From Desulfosporosinus orientis DSM 765 (lineage in GTDB: Bacteria; Bacillota; Desulfitobacteriia; Desulfitobacteriales; Desulfitobacteriaceae), in contig NC_016584.1 in the NCBI RefSeq assembly GCF_000235605.1, positions 4,873,151 through 4,937,150 of the forward strand: 64,000 nucleotides of DNA, given 5' to 3'. The notes under the pieces are model-generated. The model searched no databases. It had not been told where the DNA came from and saw only the letters and a list, made by a program, of their open reading frames with translations. The position numbers were made by a program, and so were the translations under genes. Shown in pieces: positions 17,301-26,093 of this stretch (within the stretch, counting starts at the first letter, position 1; every line of letters begins with the position of its first letter).

Positions 17301-17977
17301 AGGGCCAGGCTCTGTTCGGCCACTTGGGCTTGGGCAGCCAGAGGAGCTATTTGTCCCTCTATTTCTTGTATAATATCTTCAATCCGCTGGAGATTCAAGT
17401 TTGTTGCATCCAGACGTTTTAATGCCTCACGTTTTCTGGAACGATACTTGGTTATCCCCGCTGCCTCTTCAATAAGTGATCGGCGTTCTTCGGATTTTAA
17501 GGTTAAGATTTCCTCAACCCGCCCCTGCCCAATGATCGAAAATCCTTCTTTTCCGGCTCCCGTATCCATAAATAATTCTTGAACATCTTTGAGACGGCAA
17601 GCCGCTTTATTAATTAAATATTGTCCTTCCCCATCGCGATAAACCCTGCGGGTAATAGTAACTTCTCTAAAGTCCAAAGGAAATATTCCTGTGGAATTAT
17701 CAAAAATCAAGGATACTTCGGCCATTCCCACCGGTCGGCGCTGTGTGCTTCCGGAAAAAATAACATCTTCCATTTTCGTTCCCCGGAGACTTTTGGCGCT
17801 TTGTTCCCCTAAAACCCAGCGCACGGCATCGGCAATATTACTTTTGCCGCTGCCATTAGGACCAACAATGACACTTAATCCTTGCCCCAGCTCTAATTTA
17901 ACAGAATCTGCGAACGACTTAAATCCCTGAATATGAATTCCCTTTAAGAAGATGGGGAATTTCTCAGGTTGATTCAT
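14381..17977 (-). CDS. smc: Chromosome segregation protein SMC
   Basis: ATPase of the SMC-ScpAB condensin. The 1198-residue length is typical. Walker A is GPNGSGKS at 39-46; two long coiled-coil arms rich in Gln/Glu/Lys flank a hinge at roughly 520-680 (GYQRGVREVMKAKK to GGSLSGGSIQRKGG). The C-terminal head has the signature LSGGERALTA and Walker B CILDEIEASLDDANV. It begins inside the end of rnc (14-base overlap). Confidence 0.97.
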   Translation of the reverse strand: MNQPEKFPIFLKGIHIQGFKSFADSVKLELGQGLSVIVGPNGSGKSNIADAVRWVLGEQSAKSLRGTKMEDVIFSGSTQRRPVGMAEVSLIFDNSTGIFPLDFREVTITRRVYRDGEGQYLINKAACRLKDVQELFMDTGAGKEGFSIIGQGRVEEILTLKSEERRSLIEEAAGITKYRSRKREALKRLDATNLNLQRIEDIIQEIEGQIAPLAAQAQVAEQSLALSREQKHLEIQGVVKDITDIKHKLSKAAQDQEVLQANLAESQAVLGLKETQSLKLKNELQTLENEIQQKQEKVYLGEQALNSLRHEQSLRNERFNYLNEQAAGLGQEILNDEGKVNYLQEQTQTLAAKQAVLKQTVQEAQHKVSVQEKSLAEIRENTLAKDIERIKGDLFQALTEQANCSNELTGARQALASAEQQLSRLEEEQALKEEEHRSLLATSQGEELGLRELAGEIQQDRQEEQRLKAELDKLRNLRQEKAHDLQKHKTTTDQSKARLHALQSLEDSLEGYQRGVREVMKAKKKGIQQCQGLCGTVADLINVEEKYELAIETALGAGMQNVVADNEEAAKSAIAYLKSHQLGRVTFLPLDVIQGYRMSVSRAVETDKGYVGLAVDLVHYADTYRPAMEFLLGRIVIVKDMDAATRIARASGYKLRIVTLEGDQVNPGGSLSGGSIQRKGGNLLARTREIETLRSTLGQLERELTEKEKEWQEYDQQLRRAQEQLEGLQTKLRTAQEQKVKLEAAHENILSQIRRLTGDLLGLSLRHKEAAAQKEELLLRLTDLTKRAEAAEKTSLRLREEFNQRESEAKIVAEQIDASTEKLTQEKIQLAKWEQELAQCQVQLEQQQKDIRENQLKLTEKKEKKAAIEENRRNLEIERESIGQQLVSQSQLHEEQQYALMQSRQAREELSSRVLEIEQEVNTIRQGTHTIEQRLHANEIKVVRWETESQGGLNRLTEEFSLTWEEGIEYQTDEDRNVLWTKIQSLKQQIEELGPINQAAIEEYPKILKRNEFMLTQQNDLVEASQTLLQLIAELDKTMSERFIESFNAVNMAFQEVFKELFNGGHAELQLVNPELILETGVEIIAQPPGKRPQLLSLLSGGERALTAIAVLFALLRVKPSPFCILDEIEASLDDANVNRFAQYLRRLSHSTQFVVVSHRKGTMEAADILYGITMEECGVSKLLSVKIDGRQENHESA

Positions 17978-18749
17978 CGTTCTCCCTCCCCCATTGGTCT
18001 AAAACTTCCTTGGCTGCATGCTGTTCCGCTTCTTTTTTGGTCCGGCCTATACCTTTACCCATTAACTCCCCTTCAATAAAGACCCCTGCCGTAAAGGATT
18101 TGTTATGATCCGGTCCTTCTTCCAACAAAATCTGATAGCTGACCTCTTTTTCTTCCCTCTGAGCTTTCTCCTGCAGCACGGTTTTATAATCACCATAATT
18201 TCCTTTGGCAACTTCCTCAATAGCAGGTTTCAGCAATTCCAGAATCACTCTTCTGGCCTCTTGAAACCCATATTGCAGGTAGATGGCGCCGATCACCGCT
18301 TCCCACGCGTCCGCCAGAATGGAGGGACGTTCACGGCCCCCTGACACCAGCTCCCCTTTGCCTAGTAAAAGCTCCTGGCCCAACTCAATTTCATGAGCCT
18401 TGCGAGCCAGAGTTGTTTCATTGACCACGGCTGCCCGCATCTTAGTAAGCTCTCCTTCAGGGCGATCCGGGTAATTTAAATACAGATATTCCGCAATCAC
18501 AAAATCTAAAATGGCATCTCCTAAAAACTCCAGCCGCTGATTATTCTCTTTGCCAAACTGGGGATTTTCAAACACATAGGATGGATGAGTCAAAGCTGTG
18601 GTAAACAACCGGTTGGGCGGAATATCCAACTCCAAACGTTTTGCCAATTTTACGCCGGGTTCAAGTTTTAAAGAAGTCAAGGCGAATTTTTTTCGCCCTG
18701 ACCTCCCTTTTTTACTGTTACCCGGTATACGGGATTTTTTTTCAGCCAT
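17964..18749 (-). CDS. rnc: Ribonuclease III
   Basis: Double-strand RNA endonuclease for rRNA and mRNA processing. The catalytic signature NQRLEFLGDAILDFVIAEYL and the second acidic site DAWEAVIGAIYL are present, with a C-terminal double-stranded RNA-binding domain (GDYKTVLQEKAQ to KKEAEQHAAKEVLDQW). The start is taken as the ATG at 18749, nine bases after AAGGAG; a GTG directly before it is equally possible. The basic N-terminal tail (about 30 residues, KSRIPGNSKKGRSGRKK) is longer than in many homologs. Confidence 0.95.
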   Translation of the reverse strand: MAEKKSRIPGNSKKGRSGRKKFALTSLKLEPGVKLAKRLELDIPPNRLFTTALTHPSYVFENPQFGKENNQRLEFLGDAILDFVIAEYLYLNYPDRPEGELTKMRAAVVNETTLARKAHEIELGQELLLGKGELVSGGRERPSILADAWEAVIGAIYLQYGFQEARRVILELLKPAIEEVAKGNYGDYKTVLQEKAQREEKEVSYQILLEEGPDHNKSFTAGVFIEGELMGKGIGRTKKEAEQHAAKEVLDQWGRENDEST

Positions 18750-18752
18750 CAC

Positions 18753-20003
18753 TTAGATCTCCTTATCGTTAGCCAATTTCTTCAAAACGATGGTGGCATT
18801 ATGTCCACCAAAGCCTAAGGAATTGGACATAGCTACATTGACCTCTTGCTGGCGGGAATTATTGGGAACATAGTCGAGATCACAATCGGGATCCGGTTCA
18901 CCATAATTAATGGTAGCGGGAACTGCTCCCCGTTGAATAGCCAAAGCACAGATGATGGCTTCAATGGCCCCAGCCGCACCCATTAAGTGACCGGTCATGG
19001 ATTTTGTGGAACTGATAGCTACCTTATAAGCATGATCTCCCAGCAAACTCTTAACTGCAACCGTTTCGGTTACGTCATTAGGGCCGGTGCCTGTACCGTG
19101 GGCATTAATATAATCCACACTATCCGTACTTACTCCCGCATCCTTTAAAGCCAGACTCATAGAGCGAATAGCCCCTGAACCGCCGGGAATAGGAGTAGTG
19201 ATATGATAGGCGTCCGACGTGCTGCCATAGCCCGCCAATTCTGCATAAACGTGAGCTCCCCGGGCCTTAGCATGCTCTAAAGACTCCAGCACCAGAACTC
19301 CAGCCCCTTCCCCCATTACAAAACCGCTGCGCCGTTTATCAAAGGGGCGGCAGGCTTGATCAAACAATTCACTTTCCGTGGACATGGCTTTCATGGAGCA
19401 GAAACCGGCAAAGGCCAGCTTGGTTATGGGGGCTTCAGTTCCTCCACAGAGTACCACATCCGCTTCCCCATGCTGAATCATCCTCAAAGCTTCGCCAATG
19501 GCATTGGTGGCTGAGGCACAAGCCGTTACTACAGTCATGCTGGAGCCCTGCAAGCCAAATTCTATGGATATATGACCGGCTGCCATGTTGCCGATGAGCA
19601 TGGGAACAAAAAACGGGCTGACCCTGCTGCTCCCTTTGCTCATTAACACTTCTTTCTGATCTTCAAAGGATGTCACGCCGCCGATTCCGCAGCCCATGAC
19701 GGTGCCTATGCGTTCCTTATCCTCCTGATCCAAATCCAGCTTTGCATCTTGTACCGCTATCTTAGCTGCCGCTATGGCAAATTGAGAAAAGCGGTCCATG
19801 TGGCGGCTTTCCTTTTTGCTCATCCAATTCGTCGGCTCAAAGTCTTTAACTTCCGCAGCCACTTTTGTCGGCAGATCCGTTGTATCAAAGCGGGTTAATA
19901 AACCGATTCCCGACTTGCCTGCTATTAAATTATTCCAAAATTCATCCAGGTTATTTCCTAAGGGAGAGATCAAGCCCATCCCTGTTATAACTGCACGCTG
20001 CAC
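18753..20003 (-). CDS. fabF: 3-oxoacyl-ACP synthase II
   Basis: Condensing enzyme that elongates acyl-ACP with malonyl-ACP. The 416-residue protein has the Cys-His-His triad: Cys162 in VTACASATN, His302 in INAHGTGTGPND and His339 in KSMTGHLMGAAG. It follows the FabK-like gene by two bases and ends four bases before rnc. Although part of the fatty-acid locus, it lies downstream of the acpP terminator, so it may be transcribed less or from another promoter. Confidence 0.96.
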   Translation of the reverse strand: MQRAVITGMGLISPLGNNLDEFWNNLIAGKSGIGLLTRFDTTDLPTKVAAEVKDFEPTNWMSKKESRHMDRFSQFAIAAAKIAVQDAKLDLDQEDKERIGTVMGCGIGGVTSFEDQKEVLMSKGSSRVSPFFVPMLIGNMAAGHISIEFGLQGSSMTVVTACASATNAIGEALRMIQHGEADVVLCGGTEAPITKLAFAGFCSMKAMSTESELFDQACRPFDKRRSGFVMGEGAGVLVLESLEHAKARGAHVYAELAGYGSTSDAYHITTPIPGGSGAIRSMSLALKDAGVSTDSVDYINAHGTGTGPNDVTETVAVKSLLGDHAYKVAISSTKSMTGHLMGAAGAIEAIICALAIQRGAVPATINYGEPDPDCDLDYVPNNSRQQEVNVAMSNSLGFGGHNATIVLKKLANDKEI

Positions 20004-20005
20004 AC

Positions 20006-20959
20006 CTATTCCTCCTTAACGCTGAGTATACCTTTTTTTATATCTTCAAAAATCTCATGGACGGATAATATTTTTTTGATCTTATGAACTTTAGCTCCCG
20101 AGAAAATCAGACCATCTTTAACATTTCCTTCCTGAGCCATGACTAAACGATCCATGATGCAGAAGTTTCCCGCACAGTTTTTCAGGCAGCCCCTACAATC
20201 CGTGGGACTAACATCCACATTTTCTTCCAGGGCCACTATAAAGGGATTTCTGATTCCTCTCCCCGGCAATCCCACCGGACTGTGAACGAAGACAACATCC
20301 TTTTCTTCAGCCTTTAACATAGCCTTTTTCCATTCAAGGGCGGCACTGCTCTCCTCACTTAAGGCAAAGCGGGTACCCATTTGCACTCCGTCAGCCCCCA
20401 GTTTCAGGATTTCCGCGGCGCTTTCCCCGTCCACAGCTCCGCCGGCCCCAATGACAGGGATACTGACGGCAGCAACTACTTCAGGCAGAATATCTTTAAT
20501 GGAACGATCCGTCCCTAAATGCCCGCCGGCCTCTGTTCCTTCCACGATGACAGCTGCCGCACCAAGCTTTTGGGATAATTTCGCAAGTTTGGCCGAGGAA
20601 ACAATGGGTACAACGGGAATATTCTTTTCTTTGCCCCAGGTAAACATATCCCGGGAAAAACCTGCTCCGGAAACCAAAAGATCAATCTTCTCTTCAAAGG
20701 CAGCATGAACCAGCTGAGCAAACTCACGAACAGCGAACATAACATTAACGCCGATAATTCCTTTAGTCCGACGCCTGGCTTCGCGAATTTCCGCCTTCAA
20801 TTCTTCTACAGACAGACCGCTGCCTGCAATGATTCCGATACCGCCTTCTTCCGCTACCGCTGCAGCGAGAGGCGCCATGGATATTCTTACGGCCATTCCG
20901 CCTTGTATGACAGGAATTTTAGCCACTAAATCAGCAATACGAAGCTCGGGTATTTTCAC
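20006..20959 (-). CDS. FabK/nitronate monooxygenase-like flavoprotein with a four-cysteine cluster
   Basis: A flavin-binding TIM-barrel enzyme related to enoyl-ACP reductase II and nitronate monooxygenase (VIQGGMAVRIS, GTEAGGHLGT, VIGAGGAVDG, DGVQMGTRF). It is the second such protein in this fab locus. It differs from the fabK at 23116 by a cysteine set near the C-terminus, Cys255, Cys258, Cys262 and Cys267 (spacing C-x2-C-x3-C-x4-C), suggestive of an iron-sulfur or zinc site. The substrate is unknown; a role in lipid synthesis is inferred only from position. Confidence 0.75.
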   Translation of the reverse strand: MKIPELRIADLVAKIPVIQGGMAVRISMAPLAAAVAEEGGIGIIAGSGLSVEELKAEIREARRRTKGIIGVNVMFAVREFAQLVHAAFEEKIDLLVSGAGFSRDMFTWGKEKNIPVVPIVSSAKLAKLSQKLGAAAVIVEGTEAGGHLGTDRSIKDILPEVVAAVSIPVIGAGGAVDGESAAEILKLGADGVQMGTRFALSEESSAALEWKKAMLKAEEKDVVFVHSPVGLPGRGIRNPFIVALEENVDVSPTDCRGCLKNCAGNFCIMDRLVMAQEGNVKDGLIFSGAKVHKIKKILSVHEIFEDIKKGILSVKEE

Positions 20960-21045
20960 AATCTTTCCCCCTGTTCAAATTCTGCCCCTATCTTTCTGAG
21001 CAAACAGAGCCTTAGACAATTTATAATAAACTCCCCCTACTCGAG

Positions 21046-21073
21046 GTTCGATGTTCGTAGTTCGAATTCGAAG
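21046..21073. repeat. Degenerate tandem heptamer repeat
   Basis: Units GTTCGAT, GTTCGTA, GTTCGAA and TTCGAAG run head to tail, resembling the array upstream of rpsP at 7957-7984. It lies in the roughly 200-base gap between acpP and the FabK-like gene. Confidence 0.65.
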
Positions 21074-21120
21074 GGAACATCGACGAATCAGGAAATAATC
21101 CTAGGGAGAGAAAATCTCTT

Positions 21121-21149
21121 AAAAGAAAGTCCCGCATTGTATACGGGAC
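21121..21149 (-). terminator. Terminator after acpP
   Basis: On the minus strand, 11 bases after the acpP stop, GTCCCG (paired with CGGGAC) forms a 6-bp stem with a 9-base loop followed by TTTCTTTT. It would end the fapR-to-acpP transcript or attenuate it before the FabK-like gene and fabF. Confidence 0.65.
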
Positions 21150-21159
21150 CTTGACCTGT

Positions 21160-21387
21160 TTATTTGTTTTCGTTGATGTAGTTGACTGCATCTCCAACTG
21201 TTCTGATTTTTTCTGCTTCCTCATCAGGAATATCCAAGTCGAATGCCTCTTCCAGAGCCATAATCAATTCAACGATATCCAAAGAATCTGCATTTAAATC
21301 TTCAAAAGAGGTTTCCGGGGTGATAGTGGACTCATCAACCCCCAGTTGTTCGACGACGATGGCTTTTACCTTTTCAAAAACTCCCAT
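21160..21387 (-). CDS. acpP: Acyl carrier protein
   Basis: Carries growing acyl chains on a phosphopantetheine arm. The 75-residue acidic protein has the attachment serine Ser35 in the DSLDIVEL motif. It is the last gene before the terminator of the fapR-plsX-fabH-fabK-fabD-fabG-acpP unit. Confidence 0.97.
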   Translation of the reverse strand: MGVFEKVKAIVVEQLGVDESTITPETSFEDLNADSLDIVELIMALEEAFDLDIPDEEAEKIRTVGDAVNYINENK

Positions 21388-21429
21388 GCTACTACTTCAC
21401 CTCCTCTCAAAACCTATGCTTTTAGGGTC

Positions 21430-22173
21430 TTACATTGCCATACCCCCATCAACACTTAAGGTTTGTCCTGTTATATAGGATGCTTCCGGGGACACAAGGA
21501 ACCGAACTGCTTTAGCGACATCTTCAGGCTGGCCTATCCGCCCAAGTGGAATTCCTTTGAGAATTTCACTTTGCGTCCCTTCTGGTAATGTCCCCGTCAT
21601 ATCTGTAAAAATATACCCCGGTGCAACGGCATTGACTCGAATTCCACGCGAGGCAAATTCTTTCGCAACTGACTTCGTAAAACCAATGATTCCTGCTTTT
21701 GCTGCCGCATAATTGGCTTGCCCTGCATTTCCTGAAAGACCTACTACCGACGATATATTGATAATAACCCCTGAACGCTGTTTAAGCATACCCTTGCTGA
21801 CGGCTTTGGTACAAAGAAAAACTCCTTTTAAATTGGTAGCCATGACAGTATCCCAATCCGTTTCCTTCATTCTCAGCAGCAGCGTATCTCTTGTGATCCC
21901 AGCATTATTGACCAGAATGTCAATCTTGCCGAAATGGTCCAGGGTCGTACTAATCAGGCGGTCAACATCTTCTTGCCGGCTCACATCAGCCTGTACGGCT
22001 ATGCTTTCACCGCCTGCTTCACGAATCAAGGCTGCAGTTTCTTCGGCTTTATCCGAACTGCCGGCATAGTTGATGACCACTTTTACCCCTGCAGCCGCTA
22101 ATTCCAAAGCTATAGCCCGTCCAATCCCCCGGGCACTGCCTGTAACAACGGCCACGCTATCTTTCAGCATCAT
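21430..22173 (-). CDS. fabG: 3-oxoacyl-ACP reductase
   Basis: NADPH-dependent reductase of the elongation cycle, a classical short-chain dehydrogenase. Of 247 residues, the cofactor loop is TGSARGIG at 11-18, NNAG at 89-92, and the catalytic residues are Asn114, Ser141/142, Tyr155 and Lys159 (YAAAK). Two adjacent ATG codons can serve as start; GGAGAG upstream serves either. It starts just before the fabD stop codon ends (one-base gap). Confidence 0.96.
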   Translation of the reverse strand: MMLKDSVAVVTGSARGIGRAIALELAAAGVKVVINYAGSSDKAEETAALIREAGGESIAVQADVSRQEDVDRLISTTLDHFGKIDILVNNAGITRDTLLLRMKETDWDTVMATNLKGVFLCTKAVSKGMLKQRSGVIINISSVVGLSGNAGQANYAAAKAGIIGFTKSVAKEFASRGIRVNAVAPGYIFTDMTGTLPEGTQSEILKGIPLGRIGQPEDVAKAVRFLVSPEASYITGQTLSVDGGMAM

Positions 22174-22174
22174 T

Positions 22175-23113
22175 TTAACGACTCTCCTTCAAATATGCAA
22201 GTGACTTTTCCAGGGAAGCTTTGTCTTCCACTCGGAGGAGATGGGCATCCGGAGCAATCTTCTTGATCAAACCTGTTAAGACCTTGCCGGGGCCGCATTC
22301 CACAAAGGTGTCCACCCCTAATTCCAGGAGACGGCGCAGGGATTGTTCCCAAAGGACTGCACCGCTCACCTGGCTGACTAGGGATTGAATGATATCCTCC
22401 GAACGAAGGACTTCCTTAGCATCCACATTAGCGATAATAGGGCAGCAGGGAGGGTGCCAGGATACTCCTTCTAAAACCCTGCGCAGCTCTTCTCCCATAC
22501 TTTCCATCATAGGTGAATGAAAGGGGCCGCTCACATTAAGTGGAACAGCACGCTTGGCTCCTAACTCCTTGGCCAGCATGACAGCCTGATCAACAGCCGG
22601 CTTTTCTCCTGAAATAACCACCTGGCCAGGGCAATTATAGTTAGCCGGTCCTACGATACCTTGCTCTGAAGCCCTGCGGCAAGCTTCTTCTACCAGATCT
22701 GAGGCCAGTCCCAGGATGGCGGCCATCCCCCCTTCGCCGTTGGGGACCGCTGCCTGCATCAGTTCTCCCCTGGACCTGACCACTTGCAAAGCATCGGCAA
22801 AGTCTATGCTGCCCGCAGCCACATGGGCAGAGTACTCTCCCAAACTATGACCGGCTACATAGTCCGGCTCAATACCTGCTTCTTTAAGGAGCTGCCAGGC
22901 CACTACGCTAACCAGCAAGATGCCCGGCTGTGTATTAACCGTCTTTTGCAGTTCTTCTTCCGGTCCTTCTTCGATTAAAGCAATTAATTCACTTCCCAGA
23001 ATGTCTCGTGCTGTTTCACGGGCTCTCTCGCCAATGGGTGTCTGGAAGAGCTCTTTGCCCATTCCCACGTACTGCGATCCTTGCCCGGGAAATACAAAGG
23101 CAAGTTTAGCCAA
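22175..23113 (-). CDS. fabD: Malonyl-CoA:ACP transacylase
   Basis: Loads malonyl groups onto acyl carrier protein. The 312-residue sequence has FPGQGSQ at 8-14, the nucleophile Ser90 in GHSLGE and the partner His199 in GPFHSPMM. It lies between fabK and fabG with two-base gaps, tightly coupled. Confidence 0.96.
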   Translation of the reverse strand: MAKLAFVFPGQGSQYVGMGKELFQTPIGERARETARDILGSELIALIEEGPEEELQKTVNTQPGILLVSVVAWQLLKEAGIEPDYVAGHSLGEYSAHVAAGSIDFADALQVVRSRGELMQAAVPNGEGGMAAILGLASDLVEEACRRASEQGIVGPANYNCPGQVVISGEKPAVDQAVMLAKELGAKRAVPLNVSGPFHSPMMESMGEELRRVLEGVSWHPPCCPIIANVDAKEVLRSEDIIQSLVSQVSGAVLWEQSLRRLLELGVDTFVECGPGKVLTGLIKKIAPDAHLLRVEDKASLEKSLAYLKESR

Positions 23114-23115
23114 GT

Positions 23116-24072
23116 TCAGGCCCTCCCCTCTCTGAACCGGGCAGAGAGACGCTCATATTCCTGTTCAGCTGATTGCATAACATCCTGAATAATCTGGGCT
23201 GCAGGTTCAATACGTCGAACCGCACCGGCGACTTGACCCGACATAATAGAACCGTTCTCCACATCACCTTCAACCATAGCCAGACGTAATTTGCCGACAC
23301 CCAGTTTCTCTAGTTCTTCTGCCGGCATTCCTTCCCGTTCATGCTGGTCCATTTCCCGGGTAAAAGGATTTTCCAGGCAGCGAACAGGATGCCCTGTGGA
23401 ACGTCCTGTGACCACAGTAGAGCGGTCCTTGGCTTTAAGAATTTTGTCTTTAACAAGCTGGGCGATAGTGCATTCCTCAGCACACATAAAGCGTGTTCCC
23501 ATTTGTACTCCCTCAGCTCCTAAAGCCAGGGCTGCTACGAGACCCCGCCCATCCACGATTCCCCCTGCAGCGATGACAGGAATATTCACAGCATCTACAA
23601 CTTGGGGAACCAAGGGCAGTGTCCCAATCTCACCAACGTGCCCTCCCGACTCCATTCCTTCGGCAATCAGGGCATCAACTCCCACTTTCTCCAGCCGTTT
23701 AGCTAAGGCAACAGAAGCAACAACAGGAATGACTTTTGTGCCCACCTCTTTGAGCATTGGCACGTATTTGCCGGGGTTTCCGGCCCCTGTCGTAATCACC
23801 GGGACTCGTTCTTCCAGAATAACCTGCATCACTTCCTCAACAAAGGGAGACATCAGCATGACATTGACTCCGAAGGGTTTTTGGGTTATCGCTTTGACTT
23901 TATGGATTTCTTGTCTTAACCAATCTGCCGGAGCTTGTCCTGAACCAATAATACCCAGACTCCCGCCTTCTGAGACGGCGGCCACCAGTTCCCCAGTGGA
24001 AACCCAGGCCATTCCCCCTTGAAAAATAGGATATTCAATTCCGATTAATTCACATAGTCTTGTTTTAATCAT
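23116..24072 (-). CDS. fabK: Enoyl-ACP reductase II
   Basis: FMN-dependent enoyl reductase that completes the elongation cycle; it stands in for FabI, which is not in this locus. The 318-residue protein has IFQGGMAWVSTGELVAAVSEGG at the N-terminus, EGMESGGHVGEIGT, AAGGIVDGRG and GVQMGTRF. It overlaps the fabH stop by 8 bases and sits between fabH and fabD, which supports the FabK role over nitronate monooxygenase. Unlike the relative at 20006 it has no C-terminal cysteine cluster. Confidence 0.93.
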   Translation of the reverse strand: MIKTRLCELIGIEYPIFQGGMAWVSTGELVAAVSEGGSLGIIGSGQAPADWLRQEIHKVKAITQKPFGVNVMLMSPFVEEVMQVILEERVPVITTGAGNPGKYVPMLKEVGTKVIPVVASVALAKRLEKVGVDALIAEGMESGGHVGEIGTLPLVPQVVDAVNIPVIAAGGIVDGRGLVAALALGAEGVQMGTRFMCAEECTIAQLVKDKILKAKDRSTVVTGRSTGHPVRCLENPFTREMDQHEREGMPAEELEKLGVGKLRLAMVEGDVENGSIMSGQVAGAVRRIEPAAQIIQDVMQSAEQEYERLSARFREGRA

Positions 24073-25069
24073 CCATCTTGCCTACTTTCGTCCATTTCAA
24101 AACACACGCTCCCCAAGTAAGTCCTGTCCCAAATCCAACCATCACAATAATATCCCCCTCCTTAATACGTCCCGCTTTGAATGATTCATCTAAAGCTACC
24201 GGTATCGAGGCCGCCGACATATTTCCATATTTATCTAAATTAACTATGACTTTGTCAGGAGAAATACCCAATCGTTTAACAGCCGCATCGACAATTCGAA
24301 TGTTGGCTTGATGAGGGACTAGCAGGTCTATATCTTCTTTGCTTAAACCAGCTTTCTCAAGGACCTTAACAGAAGCGTCACCCATTACGCGCACGGCAAA
24401 TTTATAGACTTCCTTGCCCTCCATTTGAAGAGTGTGCAGGTTTTTTTCAACAGTTTCCAGACTAGCGGGGCACTTAGACCCTCCTGCAGGCTGGCTGAGC
24501 AAAAGGCCTCCGGAACCATCGGAACCTAATTCAAAACCCAAGAAGCCGTAACCATCCTCAACAGGCTGCAAAACTGCCGCACCTGCGCCATCTCCAAAAA
24601 GAATACAGGTAGACCGATCCGACCAGTTTAATACCTTACTCAAAGCTTCGCCGCCGATAACCAGTACGGTTTTATATAAGCCTGTAGCGACAAACTGACT
24701 GCCCGTAGCCACTCCATAAATGAAGCCGCTGCATCCCGCTTCCAGATCAAAACTGGCAGCATTTCTGGCTCCCAATCGATCTGCCACAAGACAAGCCGTA
24801 GCCGGGAAAGCGTAATCGGGAGTAACCGTAGCCACAATGACCAGATCCACTTCCTCAGGAGCAATCTGGGCGTCTGCCAGGGCCTTTAAACCCGCTTGAT
24901 AGCATAAATCCGAAACAGACATCTCTTTAGACGCAATATGACGCTGTTTGATCCCTGTTCGTGAGATAATCCATTCGTCACTGGTATCCAAAAATTCTTC
25001 AAAATCCTTGTTCGTCATAACAGTTTCAGGAACATATGATCCTATCCCTACAATTCCCACACTACGCAT
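24065..25069 (-). CDS. fabH: 3-oxoacyl-ACP synthase III
   Basis: Starts fatty-acid synthesis by condensing an acyl-CoA with malonyl-ACP. From the ATG at 25069 (MRSVGIVGIGSYVPETVMTN) it is 334 residues with catalytic Cys113 in LEAGCSGF, His253 in VPHQANIRI and Asn283 in GNMSAASIP. The frame extends 24 codons upstream, but these overlap the plsX end and the GAGGA site fits the inner ATG. Confidence 0.96.
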   Translation of the reverse strand: MRSVGIVGIGSYVPETVMTNKDFEEFLDTSDEWIISRTGIKQRHIASKEMSVSDLCYQAGLKALADAQIAPEEVDLVIVATVTPDYAFPATACLVADRLGARNAASFDLEAGCSGFIYGVATGSQFVATGLYKTVLVIGGEALSKVLNWSDRSTCILFGDGAGAAVLQPVEDGYGFLGFELGSDGSGGLLLSQPAGGSKCPASLETVEKNLHTLQMEGKEVYKFAVRVMGDASVKVLEKAGLSKEDIDLLVPHQANIRIVDAAVKRLGISPDKVIVNLDKYGNMSAASIPVALDESFKAGRIKEGDIIVMVGFGTGLTWGACVLKWTKVGKMDD

Positions 25070-25109
25070 CAATCGCAGTCCTCTTTTCTCATTAATGATC
25101 GAGCCCATC

Positions 25110-26093
25110 TTATTTTGGCAGATCCTCACGAATCTGTTCAATCAAGCGCACTTGCACGCATTCTCCAGCGACACGGATGCCATTAAAAATAGCTTTGGCC
25201 TTTGAACTTCCGTGACAGATGATGCTTATACCATTAACGCCAAGCAAAGGGGCCCCCCCATACTCCGCATAGTCCATCATCTGAGCGATCTCCTTCAGGC
25301 CCGGCTTAACAGCAAGAGCCCCCAATCTGCGCACGGTATTAGAAGTAATCTTTTCCTTTATTTGCTGAAACAATACCCCTGCCAGGCCTTCAGCCATTTT
25401 TAAGAGGATATTTCCTGCAAAACCATCACATACAATGACATCGGCTTTGCCCTGGGGAACATCTCGTCCTTCTACATTGCCGATAAAATTGACAGGACTT
25501 GCTTTCAGCAAAGGATAAGCCTTCTGGGTCAGCTCATTGCCTTTTCCTTCTTCACTTCCCACATTCAGCAGGCCAACACGGGGATTAGCGATTCCTAAAA
25601 TTTTCCCGGCATAGATACTGCCCATTTGCCCGTACTGGCAAAGCTGTTCCGGGGTGGCATCCATATTAGCCCCTACATCAAGGATAAGTTTTCCTCCTTC
25701 CGGAGTGGGCAGTACTGTAACAATAGCCGGCCGTTCAATGCCTTTTATACGTCCCAATCCTAACAGAGCTGCCGCCATTTGAGCTCCCGTGCTCCCCGCA
25801 CTTACAACCGCATCTGCCTCACCCTGCTTCACCAGACGGGTGGCAACAACAATGGAGGCGTCTTTTTTCTTACGAACTGCATTGGCGGGATGTTCATCCA
25901 TGGCGATGACCTCAGTCGCTTCATAAAAGGATAGGTTTTGAGGTAATGAATTTGTCAAAAAGGGTTGCATTTTCTCTTTACTGCCAACCAAGATCAGCTG
26001 CAGATCAGGACTTTTTTCTGAAGCCATCAGCGCACCTTTGACGATCTCCTCCGGAGCGTAATCCCCTCCCATTGCATCCACTGCAATTTTCAT
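25110..26093 (-). CDS. plsX: Phosphate acyltransferase PlsX
   Basis: Makes acyl-phosphate from acyl-ACP for phospholipid synthesis, linking the fab enzymes to membrane assembly. The 327-residue protein starts MKIAVDAMGGDYAPEEIVKGAL and contains GSTGAQMAAALL, LLNVGSEEGKG and VVCDGFAGNILLK, all family hallmarks. Its start abuts the fapR stop. Confidence 0.96.
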   Translation of the reverse strand: MKIAVDAMGGDYAPEEIVKGALMASEKSPDLQLILVGSKEKMQPFLTNSLPQNLSFYEATEVIAMDEHPANAVRKKKDASIVVATRLVKQGEADAVVSAGSTGAQMAAALLGLGRIKGIERPAIVTVLPTPEGGKLILDVGANMDATPEQLCQYGQMGSIYAGKILGIANPRVGLLNVGSEEGKGNELTQKAYPLLKASPVNFIGNVEGRDVPQGKADVIVCDGFAGNILLKMAEGLAGVLFQQIKEKITSNTVRRLGALAVKPGLKEIAQMMDYAEYGGAPLLGVNGISIICHGSSKAKAIFNGIRVAGECVQVRLIEQIREDLPK

